Positions 44,758 through 57,100 of a DNA stretch of 64,000 bases are shown one piece after another. The position numbers and the translations under genes were made by a program. The notes beneath the pieces were generated by a model, which made no database searches, was not told where the DNA came from, and worked only from the letters and a program-made list of their open reading frames with translations. Position 1 is the stretch's first letter. Each line of letters begins with the position of its first letter. The DNA lies in the NCBI GenBank assembly GCA_905250025.1, contig CAJNOJ010000142.1, forward strand, positions 1-64,000, in the 5' to 3' direction. The DNA is from Adineta ricciae. Lineage: Eukaryota; Rotifera; Eurotatoria; Adinetida; Adinetidae.

Positions 44758-45381
44758 CTTCGAAACAAATAGTGCACATATATAATAGAACTATGACATT
44801 CACTACTAGATTACCTTTTTTCGAATGTTTGTCCGACGATGAGATGACTGATCACATCGTTTGACAGATGTTGCTTTCAACATTACTCTACAGACCGATC
44901 ACACTGCTGCTAAATCAGCAGTCGAGACAGAACTGATGTGCTGTTATGTCCTTAGGATTCTTTTTTTTCTCTTGAATCCAGAATACACAATGATTATTTA
45001 ACAATCGAAACTACATAAGACTCGATTTTTTTGAGGTTTCAAATCTTACATATTGTTTATTTATTTTTTTCAGTAATAGAAACTTAGTCGAATTGAGTTT
45101 GGTTTATTGAATACAAGCGCTTTCGAACATGTGACTATATATATAATTGTATGAAAAGAATACTTTCAACTTCTTTTCTTTCTTTCTACTGCATACAAGT
45201 CCTATAACTACGTGCAAAACAATGTGCACTTTAAAGATATGAATAGAACATATATTTAATTAGTAGAGAATATACACTGCATCATATATACATGTAACAT
45301 GAAAAATACTAACGTGAGAAGCAGATAGAGAAGTAACAAAATCTTTTATAGTTTCATTATGATGATCGTTCGTCGAGTGAT
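44758..45381. other. Intergenic, copy B
   Basis: Counterpart of 25005-25627. Nothing is recognised. Confidence 0.45.
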
Positions 45382-46297
45382 CTAAATCGTACTGTTGAAA
45401 ACGATTGTCTGCTATGTGGCACTATTGTAAACACCAGCCCCCGTAATGTTCTTTTTCAAATAACATGCGGCATTGGAGTTGCTATCTGAAGCGCTTTTAG
45501 CTCTAGTAAAGCCGACGCATGTAATATCTTTCAAGCACGCTTTTTGACAAAATTTAAAATTGCCGGTGTATGGATTTCCGGTGCAATCTGTACTGCTCGA
45601 GCTGTAAATATAAAAGTTCATAACAGACCATCTGTTTAACTAATCTGGAAGGAAGTTCGAAAAATTCACTCGAGAACAGCCATCGCATTGATGGAAGTTT
45701 ATTGTATCGTACGTCCAGTTCTGTGCAATATAACTTTGAATTTGCATACGGCGTGCTGTTGTATTGCATTGTGGAACTGATGTTGTTGTCTGAGTCTTCA
45801 TACCTAAAACAATCACAAGAATAATTACATGTCTCGAACTAAACGACTTTCTCCGATAAAATCACCTATATAAAAGATGGTAGTTAGATTTGGACTCGAA
45901 ATCTTCGTAGTACGATGATTTGAAGATCTAAGATGATGAATGTTGATGAAATTAAAAGTACTTACGTACCGATAATTGTCGATCATCGGCAGCCACTAAA
46001 GTTACCATACCTGTTTGTGGTATAATACTGCCAAATTCACTTGAAATGTCATCATACATCTCACACTGATAAGTAGATTGATCGTAATTGAGTGTACGAC
46101 AGTTCATATTCTGTAGACAGGCCATTTCACAGCGTCTCAAACCGAATGAAAAGAAAATGGTAGACGATAAACAGCTTGAATCAGTGCATTGATATCGAAC
46201 ATCGTTCTGCTTAATTAATAGTAGAGTTCTCGAATTTTGCGACGTGACTAGTGTATGCAATGAGAATCGATGAAAGCGGTACAATGATGTGTCTCAT
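45382..46297 (-). pseudogene. PAN/apple-like protein, multiply broken (copy B)
   Basis: Counterpart of 25628-26673. The stop seen in copy A is Gln here, but a 4-bp insertion near 46253-46257 shifts the frame just after the signal peptide. TAG codons replace Trp twice in the second domain, near 45638 and 45411. About 230 bp, including the Thr-rich linker exon region, is missing. Both alleles are therefore damaged, by different lesions. Confidence 0.75.
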
Positions 46298-46686
46298 AAT
46301 GAATAAATTCCAACTGTCGTAAAATTAGTTTTCTAAAAAGAATGAAACGATTGCTGAACACCTGGTTTGCCGTTTATTTTTAGCTAACGGTTGATTTTTT
46401 AAAATCTTTTTAGATGTCCAAGTAATTTTATTCGTTTGAGATGCGCATACAATAGAAGTTTTTTCTCCGTTATTAAAAGCAGAACCAACTTAGACGCTAA
46501 CATATTTTCAATTAGATCGATGAAAATTTCAAGTATTACTTAGAAATTGCTGCCCGAATTTTCAAGATACTAGAAGAATTGTGGCTTTGAAGAAAACACA
46601 TTTAGATATCGTTGCGCGTTTTTTTCTTTTGATGTTCATAACCTTTGAGAGTGCATACTCTGTGCACAGCTGGCTATTATTCATCA
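46298..46686. other. Intergenic, copy B
   Basis: Counterpart of 26674-27094. Nothing is recognised. Confidence 0.45.
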
Positions 46687-47647
46687 TCATTTTCCTTGGT
46701 ATTGAGAAATGGCAAATACTTCCTCAAATACGTGATGCATGTCTGCATCGAAGATCGCAAAAATAATTCGACTAAAAACGTTTCGAAATTCGTCGGATTG
46801 CAAGTGTTCACGAAAAGCCAGTGCCACTTCTCGCGGATCGTTTTTAAAAACGCCGCAACCAAATGCGCCCAATACCACAACATCATGACGATGCATTTGG
46901 AAAACAGTCAGTAGACATCTGATTCGTTCTTTCATTGTTTGTCGAGTTAGTTCAATATCTTGACAAATACTTGCATTGGGAGCTGCACATGTCACTATTC
47001 CAACATGATATGGTGAAGATAACATTTTACCATTATCATCCTAAGTAGAAAAGAATAAATAAATAAGAAGAAGTTCTCTCTGATCAAACCTTAATGATTG
47101 TAATACGAGGTGAGTAAATGATTCGATGAGTATAGAGTCCATTTTTTTCTCGTCGGTGATAACCGTAAAATTGAGGAAAGATTCGATCTTGTGACAGAGC
47201 GAGATAGAGAGATGATGATCTTGCTATCGATTCTTCTTGAGCATTTGAACCTTTGAGAAAACCACCGCCAGGATTCTTTGCTGATGCAAAATTCAATATT
47301 CCGATGCGATTATCATCGTCGATTTCACTTGCCAATGATTCAGCTGCTTGTAAAGTTGTGCAATGACGAATCTCATACACTGGTGACGATGAAGATTTCA
47401 TTAAAGTCGTTGTTATTAAATCATCTTCTGTATAGACAATTGTATTTTCAATGGAAAATCGAAGATCATGTTGTAAATTGACATTCCGATGATTTCCGCG
47501 GGTGTTACTTAAACCAGCTTGGAATTTCTTCAAAGTATCATCCGCAATTGCTGCATATTTATCGCGCGGTAGGTGATGAACATCAGTAGCATCTTTACAA
47601 TCCAGTTGGTTTCGTTTTCTCGTTTTGTCAAAACTTTGTTCCGCCAT
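46687..47647 (-). CDS. Microbial-type poly(ADP-ribose) glycohydrolase (TIGR02452-like)
   Basis: Exon 1 (47090-47647) and exon 2 (46687-47040) join to 303 residues. The PARG signature GGG-x7-QEE is present in NPGGGFLKGSNAQEES, preceded by ILNFASAK and followed by ARSSSLYLAL. The second macrodomain loop is VLGAFGCGVFKNDP in exon 2. This is the compact form common in bacteria and some fungi, unlike the long animal PARG. It splits ADP-ribose chains. ATG 47647 (MAEQSF) is shared with copy C. It is divergent from the FkbM methyltransferase, with 646 bp between starts. A bacterial or fungal origin is an inference. Confidence 0.88.
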
Positions 47648-48293
47648 TTGTAAATTAATCGTTTTATTTGCGCAAATAAATACTTCACATGTTAACGATA
47701 TATGTAGAAAGGTAGATATTTTTCAGTGACGCATACATCGATTGCGAAATTACATGAATAACGATTTCCGTTTAATTCTGATTGCGTAAATCATAACTGA
47801 AAATTCGCAAGCACAAATCGATTCGCCGAACGGAGAAACAAAATAACGTAGAAACACCATTAATGATGTGCACAAAAAATAGTGCGAAAAGTTCTAAAAT
47901 TAAGCGCAAGACAGATATAAAAACATCATTGTATAGAGAATTTCTTTTTTCTAAACATAAAAACAGTATTTGTTAGCAAAACACGCCTTTCTTTTCACCG
48001 CTCATGATTATAACGTGGACAAATGTATTTACATTTCTTTATTTGAAGAACAGTAGCTTCTCACCTTGACTGACGTATTTAAGAGTAGCACATTCTGCAT
48101 TTAAGACATAAATATCAATTTCTTCGATCGATTTTAATCGAGAGTTTGTATTGATGAATGTTTTTATCTGATATATAATTCCGTGTATGGTTCTAAAATT
48201 TGGTATTTGACACTGTCAAGTTTAAATTTTATTACGCTGTACTGTATTCAACATCGCATTCGATTATTACAAATTGAGTAAAACCTTTACAAC
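47648..48293. promoter_or_regulatory. Divergent intergenic region PARG/FkbM, copy B
   Basis: Upstream of both flanking genes and well conserved in copy C (49353-50026), most strongly from about 47930 onwards. No specific element is recognised. Confidence 0.4.
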
Positions 48294-48850
48294 ATGAAAG
48301 AACACAAAGGTTTTTTCTACGGCATTCTCATTGGTTTATTTACAATGTATTACATTCGATCTTTTACATTCCGTGAAACCATCTTGCTTTATAGTAAAAC
48401 TGAATCTGTAGCTAAGCCAAGTCTGGACATATACAACAAAGCATGTGGTGTGCGATATTGGCAAAAGAATGAAAATTTTGCAAATAAACATGACATAGTT
48501 TTCTTTTTCGTTTTAAGTTCAATTTTGGATCCAACACGTGGAGAAATCATCATCATTGAATTTGGAGCAAATGTTGGCCAGTTTAGCGAAGTGATTTTAG
48601 CTACACCACATGAGATACCGTATGTCGTACATTCTATAGAACCTGTTATATCTCTTTTTCAAACAATGACAAATCGATCATCGTCATTTCGAAAGCAAAA
48701 ACATGATAAACATTTTCTTCACAATATTGCCATTAGCGATCGAACCGGTCGCGTGCCGATCTATACACATGCACCAGACAAGCCAGGCGAAGCGTCAACA
48801 CTGGGACAAGGTTCACGATTAGGTTATCGATTCATATCAGAAGTATCTGT
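48294..48850 (+). CDS. FkbM-type methyltransferase, 5' part (copy B, cut)
   Basis: Matches the first 185 codons of the gene at 50027 and ends at the N at 48851. The SAM-binding motif IIEFGANVGQFS is present. The 3' half is missing only because of the contig join. Confidence 0.85.
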
Positions 48851-48851
48851 N
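48851..48851. other. Single-N join, copy B to copy C
   Basis: A cut FkbM gene is followed by a cut PARG gene on the opposite strand; both are complete or extended elsewhere. A contig join. Confidence 0.9.
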
Positions 48852-49352
48852 TTCTCGTCGATGATAACCGTAAAATTGAGGAAAGATTCGATCTTGTGAC
48901 AGAGCGAGATAGAGAGATGATGATCTTGCTATCGATTCTTCTTGAGCATTTGAACCTTTGAGAAAACCGCCGCCAGGATTCTTTGCTGATGCGAAATTCA
49001 ATATACCGATGCGATTATCATCGTCGATTTCACTTGCCAATAATTCAGCTGCTTGTAAAGTTGTGCTATGACGAATTTCATACACTGGTGACGATGAAGA
49101 TTTCATTAAAGTCTCTGTTATTAAATCATCTTCTGTATAAACAATTGTATTTTCAATGGAAAATCGAAGATCCTGTTGTAAATTGACATTCCGATGATTT
49201 CCGCGGGTGTTACTTGAACCAGTTTGAAATTTCTTCAAAGTATCATCTGCAATTGCTGCATATTTATCGCGTGATAAGTGATGAACACCACTAGCATCTT
49301 TCAAATCCAGTTGGTTTCGTTTTCTCGTTTTGTCAAAACTTTGTTCCGCCAT
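48852..49352 (-). CDS. Microbial-type PARG, N-terminal part (copy C, cut)
   Basis: From ATG 49352 (MAEQSF) through the GGG-x7-QEE signature to the N at 48851. Together with the C-terminal part at 27095-27679 it probably represents one allele. Confidence 0.85.
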
Positions 49353-50026
49353 TTGCAAATTAATCGTTTTATTTGCGCAAATAAATACCGCACGTGTCAA
49401 CGATATATATAGAAAAGAAAATATTTTTCAGTGACGTATACATCGATTGCGAAATTACATGAATAATGATTTCCGTTTAGTTCTGATTGCGTAAGCCATA
49501 ACTGAAAATTCGCAAGCACAAAGTAATAGAACTAACATAAGTTCACACATCGATTCGCCGAACGGAGAAACAAAGTAACGTAGAAAATACCATTAACGAT
49601 GTGTACAAAAAAGAAACGTGCGAAAAGTTCTAAAATTGAGCGCCAGACAGGTACAAAACATCATTGTATAGAGAATTTCTTTTTTCTAAACATAAAAACA
49701 GTATTTGTTAGCAAAACACGCCTTTCTTTTCACCGCTCATGATTATAACGTGGACAAATGTATTTACATTTCTTTATTTGAAGAACAGTAGCTTCTCACC
49801 TTGACTGATGTATTTAAGAGTAGTACATTCTGCATTTAAGACATAAATATCAGTTTCTTCGATCGATTTTAAACGAGATTTTGTATTGATGAATGTTTTT
49901 ATCTGATATATAATTCCGTGTATGGTTCTAAAATTTGGTATTCGACACTGTCAAGTTTAAATTTTATTACGCTACTGTATTCAACATCGCATTCGATTAT
50001 TACGAATTGAGTAAAACATTTACAGG
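49353..50026. promoter_or_regulatory. Divergent intergenic region PARG/FkbM, copy C
   Basis: Counterpart of 47648-48293, with a small insertion near 49520. No specific element is recognised. Confidence 0.4.
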
Positions 50027-51001
50027 ATGAAAGAATATAAAGGTTTTTTCTGCGGCATTCTCATTGGTTTATTCACAATGTATTACTTTCGATCTTTTAC
50101 ATTTCGTGAAACCATCTTGCTTTATCGTAAAACTGAATCTGCATCTAAGCCAAGTCTGGACATATACAATAAAGCATGTGGTGTGCGATACTGGCAAAAG
50201 AATGAAAATTTTGCAAATAAACATGACATACTTTTCTTTTTCGTTTTAAGTTCAATTTTGGATCCAGCACATGAAGAAATTATCATCATTGAATTTGGAG
50301 CAAATGTTGGCCAGTTTAGCGAAGTGATTCTAGCTACACCGCATGAGATACCGTATGTTGTGCATTCTATAGAACCTGTTATATCTCTTTTTCAAACAAT
50401 GACAAATCGATCATCGTCATTTCGAAAGCAAAAACATGATAAACATTTTCTTCACAATATTGCCATTAGCGATCGAACCGGTCGCGTGCCGATCTATACA
50501 CATGCACCAGACAAGCCAGGCGAAGCGTCAACACTGGGACACAGTTCACGATTAGGTTATCGATTCATATCAGAAGTATCTGTCACAACATTGCCTATGT
50601 TCATCAAAACTAATCACATCAAAACACCGATCTCTTTCGTTAAGATTGATGTTGAAGGATTCGAACCCGAGGTCATACGCGGTATGAATTTAACATTCAA
50701 TTCTGCTCTATTTCCGTTATTCTTATTCGAAACCGGCGGTGCATGGCGCGATGATCGTTCAGTTCTGGCAAGAACGCACACCATCAAATCATTTGTAAGG
50801 ATGCTCGACATCCTTGGGTACGATTGCTTTTATGTTGGTAGTCCGTATCTTCTACCTATCACTGGAAAATACTGGGATGATTCATTCGAAGACATACCAC
50901 GAAGTTGCAATATCCTATCGGTATTGCGTATTTCACAGACTTGGAAAAATTTAGCTACGAAACTCGCACATATACCATTAAATTCTTGTCAATGGTTATG
51001 A
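50027..51001 (+). CDS. FkbM-type SAM-dependent methyltransferase, membrane-anchored
   Basis: Single exon of 324 residues. An N-terminal hydrophobic stretch (GFFCGILIGLFTMYYF) suggests a signal anchor, placing the enzyme in the secretory pathway. The SAM site IIEFGANVGQFS is near residue 90, and the FkbM block FVKIDVEGFEPEVIRGM is near residues 203-220, followed by FLFETGG. FkbM enzymes methylate hydroxyls on sugars and small molecules; the substrate here is unknown. Absence of introns and the family's bacterial range make transfer possible but unproved. It is complete only in this copy. Confidence 0.88.
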   Translation: MKEYKGFFCGILIGLFTMYYFRSFTFRETILLYRKTESASKPSLDIYNKACGVRYWQKNENFANKHDILFFFVLSSILDPAHEEIIIIEFGANVGQFSEVILATPHEIPYVVHSIEPVISLFQTMTNRSSSFRKQKHDKHFLHNIAISDRTGRVPIYTHAPDKPGEASTLGHSSRLGYRFISEVSVTTLPMFIKTNHIKTPISFVKIDVEGFEPEVIRGMNLTFNSALFPLFLFETGGAWRDDRSVLARTHTIKSFVRMLDILGYDCFYVGSPYLLPITGKYWDDSFEDIPRSCNILSVLRISQTWKNLATKLAHIPLNSCQWL

Positions 51002-51546
51002 AAGAGCAATGCATATGGATAGTTGTATTGTGTTAGCATGTTTTTTTTTATGTCACGATAGATGTGGAACAATATAAGAACATTTCTATAAATATAACAA
51101 AAAAAGTGCTGTGTCATCACTTTTATTTCCTCTTTCTCAATTGCTCTTCCACAACTTTGAGCACTCTTCTTCACGTCAAAGAATATCCCAACTCGTTTAA
51201 TTAACGTTGTTCAATTACTAATGGTTCCTAGGTTGAAGAAGCATGTGCATGTCTTTTTCTTTACAAAGTATCACATTCCGGATGGCTATTTAAATAACTA
51301 CCAAATGCAGTGACGTTCTTTCTTTTTTTTTGCATCGTCATTATGTTGCACACAAAACATTAGGTACTCAAGAAAAGTACAAACATCACCTGAGCACGTT
51401 ATTTGACGTTTTCTTTTCTGACGATGGGTGGAGCGCGCATCATCATGATATATAAAGCAATGTGAAAAAGAAAATGCTTCGTCATTCTTATTCTTTCTTG
51501 CTTACGCTGCTTCTTGCTGTGTGAATCCAATAATTTCTATCTAAAG
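51002..51546. promoter_or_regulatory. Intergenic with TATA box before the propeller gene
   Basis: TATATAAA at 51449-51456 lies about 90 bp before the start codon of the next gene, a standard distance once a short leader is allowed for. Nothing else is recognised. Confidence 0.5.
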
Positions 51547-52836
51547 ATGCGACTCGTTATACTATATTCGGCATTTGTTCTGCTCTTAACAATACCTATC
51601 AATGGTCAAACACTGTATCCAACAACAAGCGGTAGTGTTGGTGCTGTTTACACGATGTCAAATGCCGCAAGTATGAATCAAATATTGATTCATTCGTTGA
51701 ATTCAACTGGTCAATTAACATTGACGAATTCAGTGAATACCAATGGAACTGGCGTCAATACTACAGCAGGAGATCCTCTATTCTCGCAAGGAGCTCTTGG
51801 AGTTTATTCAAATTATTTGTTTGCTGTCAATCCAGGATCAAATTCCTTGTCGATGTTTATGCTTAGTTCATCCGATGCAACACAAGTGATTTTAATATCA
51901 GTTCAACCTACATATGGTGTGTTTCCAGTTTCAGTCGCTGTTAATAATATGTATGCATGTGTTTTAACTGGTGGCAGTATGACAGGTATTCGTTGTTATA
52001 CTTATAATTCATCTGGATTATTCATTGTAACATCATTTGATCGAAATCTTACATCGATCCTATCACAAAGTGTTCCACCGAGTGGTCCGCGACAAACATT
52101 CAGTCAAATTCTTTTCTCAGCAGACAATATGGCTTTGATCATCTCGATGAAAGGATTTAATGCGACATCAGCAGGTTCTCTCTTGTTCTATACATTGAAC
52201 AGCGACAAAACGGTGTTAGCTGCAAATCCAATACAAATGACACCGACTGGTGGTATCTTACCGTTTTCCATGACTCTTGTCGGCATGAATGGCCTGTTGA
52301 TTACTGATCCAGGTGCTGCAGGTGTTTTAACAATGACTTATTCATCAGCAAATGGGACGATAAGTAACAGTATGTTAACACCAGTTAATACAACACTTGC
52401 TAGTGCACTATGTTGGTCAACATATTCACCAAATCTTGGAAATTACTATGCGATTGGCGCAGGAACAGTCACTATTGTTGAGCTTACTCTCAATCTCACT
52501 TCGACTTCGAACCCAGTTCAAATTATTCAATATTATCAATTACCAAACAACACTGGGGCACTCGAAGCAACAGTTGTAAGTCTAGCAGGTACAGATTATC
52601 TATACGTTATAGGTACTACAGCACATGTCATCACTGGTTATCAACTAAAGGCAGCTGGTCAAGCGATGGCCAATGGAATGGTCACATCACAACTGGGTGA
52701 TACTACAAGCATCCCGAAACTGGCCGGTATAGCGGCATTTGTTAATACGAAATCATCCAAATCGCTGGCAACGTCTGTCTTTGTGTCAACAAAAATGGTG
52801 ATAGTACTTTTCATTGTCTCTTTGTTCATGCTATAA
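51547..52836 (+). CDS. Secreted beta-propeller protein, likely GPI-anchored
   Basis: Intronless frame of 429 residues from ATG 51547, the Met that begins a good signal peptide (MRLVILYSAFVLLLTIPING); the upstream Met at 51514 would bury it. The body is made of repeating beta-rich units (GAVYTMSN, YLFAVNPGSNSLSMF, PTGGILPFSM, LYVIGTTAHVITGYQL) in the style of lactonase/carboxymuconate-cyclase propellers, with many N-glycosylation sequons. It ends in a Ser-rich spacer plus a hydrophobic tail (MVIVLFIVSLFML), as for GPI attachment. Similar proteins are common in fungi, so transfer is possible. No catalytic residues can be assigned. Confidence 0.75.
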   Translation: MRLVILYSAFVLLLTIPINGQTLYPTTSGSVGAVYTMSNAASMNQILIHSLNSTGQLTLTNSVNTNGTGVNTTAGDPLFSQGALGVYSNYLFAVNPGSNSLSMFMLSSSDATQVILISVQPTYGVFPVSVAVNNMYACVLTGGSMTGIRCYTYNSSGLFIVTSFDRNLTSILSQSVPPSGPRQTFSQILFSADNMALIISMKGFNATSAGSLLFYTLNSDKTVLAANPIQMTPTGGILPFSMTLVGMNGLLITDPGAAGVLTMTYSSANGTISNSMLTPVNTTLASALCWSTYSPNLGNYYAIGAGTVTIVELTLNLTSTSNPVQIIQYYQLPNNTGALEATVVSLAGTDYLYVIGTTAHVITGYQLKAAGQAMANGMVTSQLGDTTSIPKLAGIAAFVNTKSSKSLATSVFVSTKMVIVLFIVSLFML

Positions 52837-52887
52837 TTTACTCCTCAAAATAAATTCTTGCAGTATGTATAAAACATACTCTTTCAT

Positions 52888-53879
52888 TTAAAATTCGAAC
52901 AACCAATGAGGAACTGGAGGGTCCATTAAGAAAAAGATGGTTACAGTTATCGTAAAATAAATAAAAAGAAGAGTAAATGCTATGCACCGGCACATTGTTC
53001 GAAAGTGGCATTGACGATAACTCCACGGCAAAGGGCAGCCGATCATACCAATTCCGAGCAGTAAACCAACTAAACCACCACCGATATGAGCTGAGTGCGC
53101 TGCATTGAGTTTGAAAATATATATCAAAATGATTGTAGGAGCATTAGGAAGTACTATTAGTACGATAATTTGCAAAAATATAAAAGCTCGGTGCTCAGTG
53201 TTTTCCTGCAATGCAACAAGTCGATCCACAGTCAAAAATATTATTAATCCATAGATAGAACCGGATGCGCCAAAACCGGCTAAAGAGGAGAAAACGAGCT
53301 TGACTATAGGTTTCAAAAAAGACAATCGGCGACACACTTACGCGCTTCTCTATGTTCCAACATAAAAGTTAGACAACTGCTGAGCGCTGAAAGCCAATAA
53401 ATGATGCTGACACGTATTGTACCGTATTTACGTTCCAGGAGGAATCCGTAAAGAGCTTGTTTAGAAACATTTATGACTAAATGATACCAAACCATATGAA
53501 GAAGAGAAGCAGTGAAGAATCGCCATAATTGATATGGATACATGAATGAAGAGCAAATTTCTTTGAGCTTATCATCGTAATAGCACGTTTTGTTCGACTC
53601 TAGTGAGTTACAGCGAACATTAAGCAAACGAATTGCGTCAGATGCTGACCGCATACATGGAATAAAAAACATGAAAATATCAGATAAAGCATACCGAAAC
53701 GGTCGACCTTGCCAGCTGATGTTGATATATGTTAGAAGGTAGATAAAAATGTTTATACTACTTATAGCAACAATGAACACAGTACGATGATGTTTTTGAT
53801 TCAGTACGTTGTCGATGTTAACAATACGCAAAAGGTCTGAAAAGATTTTACCTCTTCTATTTCCAGTCGCTTCCTTCAT
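52888..53879 (-). CDS. Rhomboid-family intramembrane serine protease
   Basis: Exons 53342-53879 and 52888-53279 (62-bp intron, GTAAGT donor) join to 309 residues. Rhomboid landmarks are the L1-loop YQLWRFFTASLLH, the HLVIN helix, the catalytic Ser in GFGASGS (about residue 185) and the catalytic His in HSAHIGG (about 244). At least six membrane helices are visible. It cleaves membrane proteins within the bilayer. Both catalytic residues are present, so it is probably active and not an iRhom. It is convergent with the propeller gene, 51 bp apart. Confidence 0.92.
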
Positions 53880-54190
53880 TTCTATTTAGTATCTGTAGAT
53901 CGTATCCGTCTTTTCTCTTCTCGATGAAATATGCTTCTTACACAAGTCAACGATATACCAAACTTATTTTTTCTTTCTGCCAGTAGAACGTAGAACGGAA
54001 TTAACATGATAACATAAATATTATTTTGCGTTACATTATACAACACATGACCTACGCGTGATGGTATCGGCACAAATACGTATATGATACAAGGTCACTT
54101 GATTCTATCGGAAATAGTTTATTAGAAAAAAATGATAGTACACTGCACATCATTATCTGTATTTTTCAGTGCGTGACTTGTAATTCTATC

Positions 54191-57100
54191 TCATTGTTTC
54201 CTTTTCTGTTGTGGATTTGATGAAATTGATGATAGTTTCGTTAAAGTATCGCCTGTGAATGAATGTGTATGAACATTGCTTTTTTGTAGACGAATAATGA
54301 CGATATACAGAATAATTGACCATAAGCCTTCGAGTCCATTAAAAATAATGAAAAGCCATGTGAAAGCTTGAACGCTCGTTGAGTTGATTACGGAAATTAA
54401 CGGACCGAGAAGCCAAGCAACGCCTTGTGTCATACATGAGGAGAGAAGAACAATAACACACATTTTGCTTCGTTTGATCAATGGATTCAAAGTCGGTACA
54501 CTTCGCGTATGACGGATTAAATATTTCGCCAGGAGAAGAATCATAATGATATTTAAAAAAAGGAAGATACCGATTGGAATCGTCAGAAAAAAATGAATCT
54601 TATTCGATGCAAACCAACAGATTCTATATGGATACAATTGTGTCATTCCATACGATTGATTTGTGTTCAAACCAATCGCAAAACTCGAATAGATAATGGA
54701 AATGAGAAATGAAACAAATAACAATGTTCGAAGTTGTTGAAATGAGGGTGGTGAAAGTGGATGAACGAAACGAAGATAATTGAAAAATCCAACACTTGTC
54801 TTCGTACAAAACATGAAAATCAAAAGAAAATAAACGATAAACATTAGAATATGAGCAGAAAGGAAACAATCTTTCTCATTCAATGATTCGCTTCGAGTGT
54901 AAACAATTAAAACGAGCGCGATATAGAAAGTAAACAGTAAAATGGTACTTGCGCAAGATATCAATGGGAGAAGATCACGTGCGGCGAGTTTGCTGTTAGC
55001 ACAACAATTACGTTTGATTAAACTATGAATGAAAACGATGAGAAAGCAAAGAATGGAGATGAATTGAAAGAGAAGCGAACAAATATCTTCGATATTTAAT
55101 GATTGCTTTGCATTGTTTATCAGAGTCGCAGGTAACCAGATCAAAGCAAATGATGTTAAATGATTACACGAACATTCATATCGTTGAAAATCGAAATTAT
55201 AGGTTGGAAATGTACATCCGGATTCGTTCCAACTGGATGTGGTCATGTCGTAAAATGCACAATAATATTCTCCATCAGATTCTTGTTCGAACAAAACGCG
55301 AAAATATATTGAAATGTTCATTTCGTTCAAATAAGTTTGTTGTGTTTTAGCGACAATAATCGATGAGGAGAGAAGTTTTTCATTGGCGTGTTTTGACCGA
55401 TAGTATTCAATTGGTGGTTGATCGATAACAAGCATGTTGATGAAACTAACTTCATTCGAGAGAATCGAATCTCGACTGAATATTGCTGCGGCGGTTAAAT
55501 TTGATTGAATCGCACCGTCCTCGGTTGAATTGAAAACTATGTCACCTCCGAAACCTGAATGAAATAAAATACCTATGGGCATATCTTCTTCATCGGTTGG
55601 TCGACAGGCGAGAAATGATGTTGAGGCATTGTGAGTTAAACTAGCATTGAAAATTCCAACTAAATTATCGATAATGTCGGGTGTTAACGTTCGATTCAAT
55701 TGCTCTTGTTCAGTGGAATTCATAGAGGACATGGTGCCAAAATAAGCTGTCAGAGCAGTGGCAACTGCAGTTAGATTTTCAGTATTGTCTTCATTGAGAA
55801 GAAAATCGACGATTTCATACTAGAATAAAACACAAGATGAGGAGATATTTGTCTACAAGCGAATTAACTTTACATGCGCGTCATGTTTTGGAACACACGA
55901 ACCACTTAAATCAGGCACTAACATCGAATTATTACATGAATCTCGATCATAGAAAGTCGCGGTCGTCAATAGATTTGGCGTTGAAGTTGTTGTTGTAGAA
56001 ATATCATTAAAAGCATTTAAGTCACCGATACGTACGATTAACTGATCGTTTATCTGAAATGAACTTTAAAATAGAGTAACTTCGACTATTGACAATTTTT
56101 ACTTCGCGAAAAATTCGTGATCGAGAACAATCCGATGCGTGACACGGAATCGATACTTTCCAGAATTCTACGTTCAATTTTGATCGATTAAGATATAAAA
56201 TACCTTGAATAGTAACTCGATGTATATCGTTTCCTGTCGGTCGACAGATTGACTGATTGCATTGCTGATCAGGTGTCATATGATTGTAGATATTCGATAG
56301 AAAACAAGTAGAATTACATTTTTCTACTGGACATATATCAACTGCGTAAGTTTCATTAAAAACACACTGAGTATTATTTAGACATTGATCACAGTCACGT
56401 GCCGACGAATCAATTGCTAACACATTCGCATTCAACCAAGATGTATTTACTGCAAGATGAATACTTGCCAGAAGAGAAGATGTCAAACGAGGTTGATTGC
56501 AATAATCTCGATTACAACCATATGAAATGTAATCTCTTGTAAAAATCCAGCTTTTCGATGTTTTGTTATAATCGATCGATTGTTCAAGAAAAATATAAGG
56601 GAATTCATATATGTAAGATTGAGTGGAATTGACAGGAACGGATGAAAATGTGACGCGATTCTCATCATAATAAATCCTACAATGTTTGGTACTGATCGAG
56701 TATTCATTACTTTCTGTACATGGCTGAGTAATGTTCGTCGAAGAACAGTTGTAACACTTAATACCAAAAGAGTCGGGTTTTCGAGTCGTAGAAGTTGTTG
56801 TGGGTGGTCGAGTTGGTGGAAACGCTGTTAGATTGCCGATATTGACGGTGATTTGTTGTTTTATTTCGTGAAATATCGTTGTGCGCGAACAATTTTGTGC
56901 AATACAATAGACATTCATTCCATGATAGTGAAAGTGCGAACGATTTTGTGCTAAATATAAGATGATTTCGGTTGAAACTTTATATTTTTCATCAGGTGGT
57001 TCGACCAATTGTTCTGGTATACATTTCGAATCAAAACATTGCTCGTTCGTCGAAGCGTTGACGATCCAATCGTGTAAAGAGCAGATTTCAAAACTTGAGC

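Larger units (their letters stand above)
27681..48850. repeat. Copy B of the duplicated block
   Basis: Collinear with 6648-27679 and, at its right end, with 48852-50590. Differences are a few per cent by eye plus indels. It begins and ends inside genes at single Ns, as expected for an alternative haplotype contig placed in the scaffold. Confidence 0.88.
48852..50590. repeat. Copy C, overlap of the primary contig
   Basis: Repeats the PARG/FkbM interval of copy B, then continues into single-copy DNA. Its first 124 bases match the end of copy A (27556-27679) with one difference, so it is likely the same haplotype as A. Confidence 0.85.

Noticed and set aside
6648..48850. True 20-kb tandem duplication
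   Set aside because: Possible in principle, but the N joins, the cut genes and the A-C overlap fit haplotype misplacement better.
48294..48899. FkbM protein with an altered C-terminus
   Set aside because: The extra codons come from antisense PARG sequence after the N at 48851.
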